From positions 31,611,583-31,675,582 of the forward strand of contig NW_004955404.1 of assembly GCF_000276665.1 (NCBI RefSeq): a stretch of 64,000 bases of DNA. The letters are read 5' to 3'. The notes below the pieces were generated by a model. It searched no databases. It saw only the letters and a program-made list of their open reading frames with translations, and had not been told where the DNA came from. A program made the translations under genes and the position numbers. Shown here in pieces: positions 26,401 to 38,400 of the stretch. Position 1 is the stretch's first letter. Every line of letters begins with the position of its first letter. The DNA comes from Chinchilla lanigera (taxonomy: Eukaryota; Chordata; Mammalia; Rodentia; Chinchillidae).

Positions 26401-29400
26401 GACCTCTAATCCTAGTTTTTTGAGAAATCTCCACACTAATTTCCATTGTGGTTTCAGCAGTCTACATTACTATAAACAGTGGAGAAGGGTTCTTTTTTTC
26501 CCACAGCCCCTCCAGCATTTGTTATTGGTTGAGTTTTTGATGATAGCCGTTCTTTCTGAAGTGAGATGGAATCTCAGTGTTGTTTTAATTTGCATTTCTC
26601 CAATGGCCAATGACGCTGAACATTTTTTATATATTTATTTGCCATTTGTATTTCTTTATCTGAGAAGTGTTATTCATATCAGATGCCCATTTTTGGATTG
26701 GTTCTTTGAATTTGTGGGGGCATGACTTTTTTATATAATGGAGTACTACTCAGCCATAAAGAAGGATAAACTTGAGACTTTTATAAGTGAATCGATGCAA
26801 CTTGAGACCATAGTCATAAGTGAAATAAATCAGACCCACATCTGTAAACATTGTATTGTCTCACTAGTGTGAGAAACTGAACAAGTAAATAAGATCCAAA
26901 CTGTACAAAAGATATTGTCAATTGGGAAGAAACTGTTCAAAAGAAAAGTGAAACTGTGATGGGGAAAAGAGGATAGGAAAGAAAGGAAAAGGAAAAAAAA
27001 TTAGATATATATACACAAGACAGTTAAGGTAGTTATACAGCTAGTTTCTCTCAGCTTATTGAAAGGATAAGTTTGCACTAATATTTGGACAATATTTCAT
27101 GCCTATATCTTGTACTCAGAGTAACTACTATGAAGATAACAATACACAGTGTATTAATTATTGCTACTGTCCTAGAGTGTTTTATTTATTAATTACTGTT
27201 ACTCTCCTAGTCTGTTTCATTTTTATTCTTTTCTCTTTTTAAAATTAAAAAAGCAATAAAACAATGGGTAGTTTAAAGTGATTCTTGTCCATGCTGTGTG
27301 TAGACCTCTAGATAATTCTTACCTTAAAAAGTAGTTAAATTGAACACATTATTTTATTTCAATTAGCTATTGCTACATATATTCTTGAAATAAATAGCAA
27401 CTTAGCAATATACTGATGTACTATGATATTATTTGTAAGTTATATGATACAACTTAGCAAAGTGAATCATAAAGATATCTTTAATTACTTTGCCTTACAC
27501 TTTCTAAATAAAACTAATGAATACATGGAAAATAATCAAATTATGGCTTAAAACTATATAAGTATTTCACTGCAGTTGTGAAAGATAGACTTTAATAACA
27601 ATGATTTTAAAATGCCAGTTCATCTCTAAGGATTTTTTTGTTTCACTTTGTTTTTATGGTATTGGGAATCAAACTGAAGCCCTCACACATGCAAGGTACA
27701 TTGCCAGCTCTCACTGATAAGATTTATTAAATATTATAGCTAGATATCCTCTTTTTATAATTAAAATACAGTAGTAATATTATAAGTTGCACTTAGCTAT
27801 GCATTGAAAATGTATTCCTAAAAGATCACTTGAATTATTGTAACTATGAATTAATCTTTGTCTTAAAAAATAAAATCACAAATGTTTTCATGGAAAATTT
27901 ACCCCCATAGACTTAATACAAATTAAGCATAAAAATGTGAAGGAATTATAAATCACACAGTATAAAGAAGCAAACAATTTCTTGGTATAACAATAGCACT
28001 GGTAGTACATTTAATACTGATGCCATACTTTATTCCCACAATTCAAGAGCCACATGAGGGGAAAAGATCACTTTCTCACCTGTATTATTTTTTACTATTT
28101 AAGCATCAGGTTGTAAGCTTGGGTATTTTGGCTTTTATTTCTCGGCCAGATCCTAGGATAATGTTGATTCACCTGTGAGGTTCTGTGGTGGCGCTCCTTG
28201 TTGGGCTGTCACGTCGTATCTTGGTTGTGCTTGATATCATTTAGAAATTCTTTGTTAGTAGTTTTAGCTCCTTGTGGGCTCTAGGGGGCTGTGATTTGGT
28301 GGAGAGGTTTCTCGTCGGGTTTTTAATCCTCTCTCCGTTGTGCTCTGGGCTTCATTAGAGGCAGGAACACACCTCTTTGAAAATATTAGCGTTCAATAGC
28401 CCGCTGGCAAGGGCTGAAGTACTACGATGTGCCGTCAGCCTTTGCTTCGTGCTTTCCCTCATCTCAGGTCTCTACCCGCCAAGAGCCAAGCTGGTAATAC
28501 AGAGGCATCTCTCGACGCTGACAGATAATGAACAAGCTGACATCTTTGAACGCGTTCAGGTACCATTGTTTGTAGTTCTCACCAATAAAATATAAGGAAT
28601 GAGAGTTGGATCTTGTTGCTGTGAATTCCTTTTTTTATTCCTCTGTCTGAAGTTACAGATACATGTCCTCTGGGATTGTTTGGCTGAACTGGAAAGCCAT
28701 TGTTACATGTGTGTGTACCCTAAAACTAAGTGAGAATAAAGCAAGAGGAGCTGTGTTGCCACAGTGCGCTCTTGGGTTTGTCTGTTCAACAGAAAATGAA
28801 GCCAATCAGTGACCAGGAAGAAAATGAACTTGTGATTTTACACCTGAGGCAGCTGTGTGAAGCCAAGCAGAAGACACATGTACACATCGGGGAAGGCCCA
28901 TCGGTGAGAGGAGATTTTCTCCCTGACCTACTTTTTGTTTGTCTTTAGCATCTGACTAAAATATCACGGAAAATGTGAAGGACATTTCTTTCCTTCAGGG
29001 CTAATGTCCTATCCGTCCCCCTCTGCCCCCAGCCCAGCATTTTAGGAGCTTTACAGGAAATTATGGCAGGTACTGGTACATTGATAAAATAATAGTTTTA
29101 ATATAGGAATGAATTTATGGTTTTGCTTCAGAGAAGCAGTCCTATATGTTCAGGATGTAGAATGAGCACGCATTTTTACGTATGTTAGTCTATTACTTTT
29201 TTTTTTTCAAATTCATGTGAAATGGAAAGCTTTGGCAGCCCAGGTAAACACCCTCCTGGCAAACGAAAGGTTAGCATTTCTGTGCCCGCTGTCTAGGGTT
29301 TATTCCCAGTGGCACAGAGTTAAACCAAGACCACTACAGGAGCACGGAAGGAGATCACAATATGTGTACCCCTCTGAAACACCAACTTCGGTTAGGTCTT

Positions 29401-32400
29401 TACATCACTGTATGTCTTACATCCATAACTTCTTGAATGATCTGACAGAGCGGGCACTGCTGTGGGCCTTTATTGCCTCTTGTTTGGACTATGCCAAAGC
29501 CACTCATCTGGTTTGGTCTTTCAAACTGATTTCTCTGATCATTAGGTGTTTTTGAGCACTTGTTTGAGATAAATTTCCCTAGAGCGTAATTTTGACAGGG
29601 ATGCTCCTTTCCTTGTAAATGCAGATGAGAATTCTTCCTGTTTACCTGACACATGAGATCATTCAGGATTTTCCCTTCAGCCGCAGTCCTCCTGTTCTCT
29701 TCTACCACTCCCATTGATTTTAGACACTTACACTGTTTTTGGCAACAACGACCTCCAGTTCTGGGGAAGTCTGTGTCTCCTTTCTCCTGCCCATCTGCAT
29801 CCTGTGTACCCTTTCCTCCTACCACTGAAATCCATGACCCATCTTCATGTTGACCGTTTCTATATGTACATATGGTCTGTGCTGTTACTCCTTCCTCTAG
29901 CAAATTATAAAGTTTATTATCTCCTTCTAGCACATAGGAGCTGCTTATTTAGGGGAATAAAAAGAACCTAATATAATGGGTACTTCACAGACCCTACTAT
30001 AGCTTAGTACTATAGGCAAATACTTATTAATCTAGAGAATAAATCACCTCACAAATGAAAATGGAATTATGAGCTGGGCATGCCTGTAATCCCAGCACTC
30101 AGGAGGCTAAGGTAGGAGAATTTTGCCATGTGTTTAAAACCAGCCTGAAGTATGTATATGTAGTGAGACTCAGTCTCAGAAAAACAAAACAAAAATGGAA
30201 TTATGACAGAGGCATTACTAGAGTCCAATTGTTTTGTGCAAAATGCTTTACTCTTGGACACTTGTTTCCTTGTTTTTGGTAATTTAGATACAAAACATAT
30301 ACCTTGGAAAGGGATGGTGGTAGTTAATAACCAAAAAAGGGAAAAATTGACATCTCTCGAGTTTAATTTTTGTTAAATAAAGCAGGAATATTTTAGCAGA
30401 AGGGGAAGATCTTATGTCTCTTTTTATTACTTATAATATTAAGCATTAAACATCATAATCTTTGTGTTCACAGGGTGGAACCTAAATTATTACTTCTTAA
30501 TAGAACTACTGAAGAATTCTTGTGTTGTTTTATAGTTTAGCTTTAAGCCTCATTTAACCTTCAATTTGTCAGAACTAAAATTACTCTACTTTTCTTTCTC
30601 TAGACTGTTTCAAATAGTACAGTCCCAGAAAATGCTACAAGCAGTGGAAGGTTCAAACTTGACATTCTGAAAAATAAAGCAAAGAGATCCTTAACTAGCT
30701 CCCTGGAAAATATCTTCTCAAGGGTAAGATTGAAATGAGAATTTTTAAGGTAAACATACTTCTGTTTTCTGATTGTTTTGCGTCATTCTCAGCTGCTTCA
30801 CTGAGGATTTCCTTTAAATAAAAACCTCTCGAGGTAACTTTAATTTAGTTAATACTTATTTAAGATAATCTCTCAGAATAAGATTCCTTCTCCAGATTTA
30901 TTTTCTCTGATATATGAAGTTGAACAATAGAGAAAAATACAGTGAATGTTTAATTTATAAAAAAAGTTATTACAGCAAAAGTCACATTGCCGTTAATCCT
31001 TAGAATATTTCCCCTCACTTAAACCCACACGTATCCCATATTGTCATTTTTTGAAGAAGTTGTAGAATTCCTCTTTCCTGAGTGTCTTTAGTCACACTGT
31101 CATAGCTGCCTCGGTGTCCTGAATCAATTCAAAATGTTTATTTTTTATGGTTATTTTTACTTTGGAGAAGAGCCAGAAGTTGTGTGGTGCTAGATCTGAT
31201 GTGTAAAGTAAATGACAACATACCATAATGCTTTTATTTGACAGAAATTATCATAAACATTTCAGATTGACATAGGATATTGAAGCATCCATAAAAAAAG
31301 AGAGTCACCAAAGAGGACTTCCAGAATTACTTCAGAAAGTGGCAAGAATGATGAAATGTGTGCTCAAAGCCAAGTGGAGTGTTTTGAGATTAATGGCATT
31401 GTGTCTTTTGTTGTAATAAGTTTCTACAAAGTTTTGTTTAAACAGTTACTATATATTTTTATCAGCAGTTATACATTGGAGGAAGTCCTTGATTGTTAGA
31501 AAATGTACACTAAAATATTCCAGTATGTTGTCATACACACTTTGCAAAGCCTGTTTGGGGTGCTTTTATTTGGTTGTTGTTATTCATGGGAATACATACT
31601 TCAGGCTATCAGTGGGTCAGAAATACCACCATTGTTCTGTCAATAATTCCCTTTTCTGTACTTAATACATTTTGTGTGTATACCAGGTGGTCGGACTGGT
31701 TGGATGGTGGGTGTTTTAGCTCTGAGTAGTTTCAAAAGATGCTCTTGATGCATTTTTTTTTTTTTTTAACTTTCTTGGCCTTCATGTTAGTATAGAAAGA
31801 AAATTTCACCTTTAATATGTAATTGTGTTTTTCAGTGATCTTTAAATTCTTTTGAAGAGGTGATGCAAATTCTTAGAGCGTGAGAGAGGCTCTGAAACCA
31901 TTTAACTCTACTTGCAAATGTATGTCGTTTTGAAGAATGTATTTAGGGCTGTTGAGCATTAACAACATTATAAGAACATGTTTATTCAAATAATTGGATA
32001 CATTTTGAATTGTTCCATGTTTGTTCAATAGAGCATTGAGTCCCCAATATTCTGGTGTTCTTAGTTTTATTTCTTTGCTAGAAATCAAAATACTGTTACA
32101 AGTATTTCTCTTAATGATTAAGATTCCTCTAATTTTAAAAAAAGCCCTGAAGCAAGCATGGTCAGTTGTGAATGCCCTTATTGTATCAGTAGAAACCGGA
32201 CTCTCAGAAAAGAATAAGACCAGGACCAGGGATATAGCTCAGTGGCACAGTGCCTGCCTGGCAAGTGCAAAGTCCTGAGTTCAATTTCTGGTACCAAAAC
32301 CAAAAAACAAGAAAAACCCAGTGAATTCAGAAAAGGACACCTGGGAGGTTCATCAGAAGTATGTCAGTGCAGCTGTTCATAAAATGTTGATGCCTTTTTT

Positions 32401-35400
32401 CTTTAAAATTTATAAATTAATGTCCTCCCCACTCTCCTTTTCACCTGCCTTCCATTTCTTTTTGCTTACTTTCTTTCTAAATTCAAGAATGAACTAAGGT
32501 CCATTTCTAAAAAATCATTGAGGAAAACTGTTTGTTGTATGCCAAAATGCCTGCTTTATTAGTTAGCTTTCCTGTCACTGAGATATGACACCCCACACCC
32601 ACAATTTAAATCAGGAACAGTTTAATTTAGCTCAGAATTTCAAGAGATGGACTACATGGTTGGTGGCTCCAAGGTAGAAACATCATGGTGGGGCACATGG
32701 TGGAGCAAAGCTACTTAGTTCATGGTGGCTGGGAAGCAGAACAAGGGAACAGTGCCAGAGAGGAGGTTGGGGAGTGACCAGACACAGAACCCTAGCCCGT
32801 GCTTCCTTGACCAACCAAATACACCTAGAAGTGTGTTCCACTGATCCCCTGGATTGGATCTGAAAGCTACTTAAATTGAAACTCTGGCCTAACTACCACA
32901 CCTGGTTAGAATCCAGCTTTACCTTTTATTACTGGACTTAAAGTAAGTTCATTGAAATAAAGAAACTGTGATTCTTTGAAGCAAAAGTGCTTCCTTACTT
33001 CACCAGCCTTGTATAAATCAAATAGACTATTTAAAAATTATCTTGTCATTATAAAAATATATTAAAAAGGTGCAAAATCAAGGTCTTTAAAAAAATCTTT
33101 ATAAAAACCCAGAATTTTAAAAACAGTTATTGTAGACAGGCTAGGGTTTGAAAGGTAGGAAGCTCTTCATTATAAAAGCTAAAAGTCACAGGCTACAAAA
33201 TAATGGTGTGTACTGTCAAAGAGATCTGTGTTGAGATATACGGGAATGGTATCCTGTAAGTGATGTCTTCTCACAAGTGGAGGAGAGTATTTTTTTAAGT
33301 GGTAAACTAAAAAAAAGAAAGAGCAGATGGCTGTGTAAACCACTGACTCTACTATTCAAGCTAGTAAGAAATTCATCTCTACCTGTGCTTTGCAAAACAC
33401 AGCCCACACCCTCAGCTAACACAGTCTTCAGAAAAGATTCAGAGGGTAGATCTGAGGAAAAAGAGAATTAAGACTTTGTGAATGTACAGATTGCTTGATT
33501 GGCAGTGCTGGGGATTGAACCTAGGACCTTGTGCATGCTAGGCAAGGGCTTTCCCAGTGAGCTACATCTGCAACCATCTAGTTTCTTTTTTATTTTGGTG
33601 AAAAACATGTATACTAATGTAAAAATTTTCATTTTAATTTTTTAAAGGTATAGTTCAGTGGTGGTAACTGTGCTCATGCTGTTCAACCATTAACATTATC
33701 CAGCTTCAGAGTGTGTTTCATCTTCCCGAACTGAAACTACATACATTCAGCACTAACTCCCTATTCTTTATCCCCCACCCCTATTTTCTAGCAACTACTA
33801 TTCATTCTACCTTCTGTGTTTATGAATTTGATTTCTTTGAGAATTTCATTACAAGTAGAATCATACAATAGTTGACGTTTGTGACCAGCTTACTTCACTT
33901 AGCGTGTCTTCAAGATTGTAGCGTGTGTCAGAATTTTATTTTTAATGCCAAATAATATTCAGGGTATATACATACCACATTGTGTTTATTCAGTCATCTA
34001 TCAAAGCATACTTGGGATGCTTCTACCTTTGGCTGTTGTGAATAATATTACCATGGATATGGCTGAGTTCCAGCTTTCAGTTCTTTTGGCATATGCTCAG
34101 AAGTGGAATTTGCTGAAATATATGGTAATTGTATTTTTACTTGGGGAATATTTTATTTGGGAAGAAAATTGTATTGTTTTTCATAGAGGATGCAACTTTT
34201 TAAAAGTTTTTATCTTTTTATTAGTACATGCTTGCAGTGCATGATCATTACACTCCTCGAGGGAAGTTGGTCCATGCACATAACACATTTTAATTCTTTT
34301 TTTCATCCTTTTCTCTTCTCCTTCCCCTTTTAAATCTTGCCTCCCTCCCCTTTTCCAAAAGATCTTCTCCTTTTTTCTTATTATATTTATTTTGTTCTTT
34401 TTTATGTTTGGGTTTTTCCCTTTTTTTTACTTTGGTTTTTTTTCCAGTACCAGGAATCGAACTCACGACCTTGCGCTTGCCAGGCAGGCACTGTACTGCT
34501 GAGCTGAATCCCCAGCCCCGGGTTTTTCATATAAGAGAAACCATGTGATATTTAAGCTTGTGTGTCTGACTTATTTCACCTAACACTATGGTCTCAAGGG
34601 GCATCCATCTTCCTACAGATGACTCTTATCTTTTATGGCAGAGTAGAACTTCACTGTGTATAAATGCCACATTTTCTTCATCCACTCCTCTATTGATGAA
34701 TGTATAGGCCACTTTCAAGATTTAACTATTGTGGGTTGTGCTGCTATAAATGTGGGTATGCATGTATCACTGTAACAGGATGTCTTTAACTCTTTTATGA
34801 AGCTATCTAGAAGGGGAAGAGCGGGGCTGACTGGAATTTCTAGTTTTAGTTTTTTTGGGAATCCCCATACTGACATCCTAATCATTATTTCTCGTTTACA
34901 CTTTTACCAAACATGTAGAAGGGTTCTTTTTTCCCCACAGCCTTGCAAGTATTTGTTATTATTTAATTTTTTGACATTAGCTATTCTTTCTGGTATAAAA
35001 TGAAATCTCAGTGTCATTTTAATGAACATTTCTCTAATGGCCAGATAGTTGAACATTTTTTTTTCATATATTGGCTATTTGTAGTTTTTCTGAGAAATGT
35101 CTTTTCATTTCAGTTACCCATTTTTTGATTGGATCTTTTATTGGGAGTCTGATTTTTTGAGTTCTTTATATATTCTAGATATAACTCCTCTGTCTGAGGC
35201 ATAGCTGGCAAATTTTTCCCCCATTCCATAGATTGTCTGTGGTTGTTTCCTTTGCTGGAGGCATCATGTTTTCATTCCTACCAGCAATCCATGAAGATTC
35301 CATTTTCTTTACATCCTTGCCAACACTTGTAATTTCCTTTTTTAATAATGGCTTTACTAATGAGAATAACCACTTTTATTTTAGTGAAGAGCTTGTTTCA

Positions 35401-38400
35401 TAGAAATGTGGATCTAAGTGTATCTGACCACCTGTTCTCTTAGTCCTATGGATGGCAGCATTTATGGTGTTCTCCAAAATTTATACAAATGCCCAGGCCC
35501 AAACCGACTTTCACTGTATGAAAATATCCTGGATGTGAGGCATCCAAGTACACACTTGTGTACTTGGGAAGCTCTACTAGTGATTCTAAAATACAGTCTT
35601 AATTTTACAACTTAATTCATTTGTGATTGCCCCTCCTCCAGGATAGCCATTTGTTCTTAAAGTATGGTCACACACAAGCATCATTAGTATTATCTGGGCA
35701 AGATAGGCATTTGGAATCCTGTCCTACTTATATGGAATTTTATAGTTGAGGTCCAGTAATCTGGGTTTTAACACGTCCTCCAGGTGATGCTGAAGTTCTA
35801 GAGCAACTCTTCTAAGTATAATTCTTAAAGCAGTAATACCGTAACAGGGAACCAATGTCCAATAATACCATCTGCCAGAATTAAACACAGTTTAATGAAT
35901 TTTATTTTATTAGAAAGAACATTAAGTAGGCGGTTAGGGGACCTGAAGGCAAGATCTGGCCCTAGCAGATTTTGTATTTATGAGCTTAGAGAAATTTTTT
36001 TCTAAGCCATATAATTTCCCCACTCGAATAAAACACATAGCAGTACCAACTTACCCCATGTCGTTCTGAGGATTAAATGTGTGTGAGGGAAACATGACAC
36101 CGTACATCTGTGGTAGCCTGTCCAATAGTAAGCTTGAAGCCTCTAGCGTTTATAGAATAGCGGAAGGGTCATCAGAGTGTTACCGTCTTTACTTCCACTT
36201 AGTCCTTTGGCCTTTGCACAGCGTGCACACGGCCGACTTTGAAGTGCCTCTTCTGCATGCCTTGAATTGCTGTGATGACTTCAGCAAGGGCACAGCTAGT
36301 TTATTTTGGTCAGGGTGACTATAGTAGCTTTTGTATCCCAAAGTTATGCCAGATGTCATAAATTTTGTGACCTAACAAGATCTTGTTTGTGCCATATGCA
36401 GCAAAATAGACTTGTTAAGAAGGCTGGAAACTTGTGTAAAAAGTTACATAGCAAAATAAGAAGCAAAAGCTTGTTATTTTTTTCCGTCTGAGTTGTATGG
36501 TAGAAAATTCCCATTCCAGTCATAGAGTTTAGCTCATACTTGCTGCCATTTTTATATGCCATAATATTTTATTTAGCTAACTATAGTTGCTTAAGATGTA
36601 GGATCTATTTTTAAAAAGCTTTGAAGCTCAGCTCAATAGTAAAAAGTAGGTCAAAGGGAAAGGTTTCCACCGTAAATTACAAAATCGTAGTGTAAAACCA
36701 AAAAAGTTGTCTGTTCAAAGGTAGAAGACAAAATCCTAAATCCTGGCTTTGTTGCTGTTTCTTTTTGTTGTTGTTGCTGCTGCTTCTTTAGTTGAAGTTT
36801 TTCAGAGCAAATAGTAATATAAAGTGCTAGCCCTTCACACTTCCTTCATTTAAAATCCACTGTCTACCTCTGGAAATGAGTAAATTAATAATAGTATAGT
36901 TTAAGTTTATTCTTCTTTGTGCAAAAATGACAGACACAGTGAGTAAAATATGTGATTTAACTCGCTTTTCTAATAATGGAAATGGTTGTCCCCGTCTGAC
37001 TGCTTTTCCATTATGAGTAAATCAGCTGTTTGAGGTTCCAGACATGTTACTATGTAAGTAGCAGCTAAAAGTCACAGAAAGCAACTTGGTCTTTACTGTT
37101 TCCCTGTTTACCGTACAGACTAACCTAATAATATATTAGTTTATTTTTAGAAATATGTTAGTTATAGCATAGAATTGAAGAACTGAAAGAACCTTGATGA
37201 AGTACTGACATTAGCAAAATTTCATTTAACCAACGTAGATTAATTCATTTTATTTATAATTCTGTTTAATTAAACTCCCTTTTAGAGTGATAGTATTGAA
37301 AAGGAGCTCAAGAACTTCATTTGAAGTTATGCCTGCTGTGTTCACATTGCTGCTCTGTCCTGTGGCTGTGTAAATTTGGGCAGCATAGTTATCAGAACAT
37401 CAGTGTTCTTGTCTATGAGGCTGTGTTCTTGTCTATGAGGCTGAGCTAAATAGTTATAGCTACCTCAAAGAGTTGTGAGGATTGCGATAATACAGTGTGA
37501 AATTCTTAACACAGTATATGGCCCATGAGAAGCATTCAGTAATATGAGATGCAGCTATTAATTTTATTAGTGATAGTGCTGTTATAACTGTTGTAATGGT
37601 GAGTACATTATGTACAGATAAGAATAAATATTGTTTCTGTGAAACAAGAGGATATTGTTCACATAAAAAAGTTAGGTGAAAACCAGAAAGAACTCAAATA
37701 TTTCTGGCAGTAGACATACAAAGAAAATTCCAGTAGAAACCGAGGACGCTACAGTTAAAAAAATACATAAACAAAAACAAAACAAAAAAAACCTGTCCAG
37801 AAAATAGAGCAAAATGACAAAGCACTGGAAAACAGAGCACAGCAAAAGTTTGAAAGATCAGTCTGGAAATGCAAAAGCCAAATGATGGGTGCTCTGGAAG
37901 AAAAAATGCATGCAGGGAAGTTTTAAAGAGATAATTTTGAAAAATTTCTTAGAATTAATGAATATGAGTTTCCAGATGTAATGGGTTCAGACAGTGTATA
38001 TTAGAACACCTGAATAAAAGTGATGCCAGGGTGCATTGTTGTGAAATTTCAGGGTGTCCAAGGGTAAACTCAGATTCTGTCCAAAAACAAACACCTGGTC
38101 CTACACATAGGCTATAGGTTCATGATTCATGGTGGCACTTGACCTTTGACCCAAAGGACCCTTGAGTGATGCTGACATATTATAAAGGAAATGACCAACA
38201 AGAAATACATGTTCAGCAAAACTAGTAATGAAATATAAGCATAGGATAATGACATTTACAGGCATGTAGGTTAAATTACTACATGGTCTCTCTTTTTCTC
38301 AGAAAGCACCTGAATGTGTTCAACCAAAATGAGGAAGTAGACTGAAAAAGAGAAGTGAAGTCATGGGATCAGAGAGACAGAAGTTCATTCCAACTGAGGA

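Larger units (their letters stand above)
22134..28467. other. Intron 5
   Basis: L1-rich intron: a minus-strand L1 3' segment (about 24003-25490, containing the second N gap), a twin-primed L1 (26214-27257) and an ID-like fragment (27640-27712). The stretch 22745-22990 resembles an ancient dispersed repeat. No gene is seen. Confidence 0.85.

Noticed and set aside
29400..29933. Antisense open frame of 177 codons in intron 7
   Set aside because: No motif recognised and no promoter or splice evidence. A protein search with it would settle the matter.
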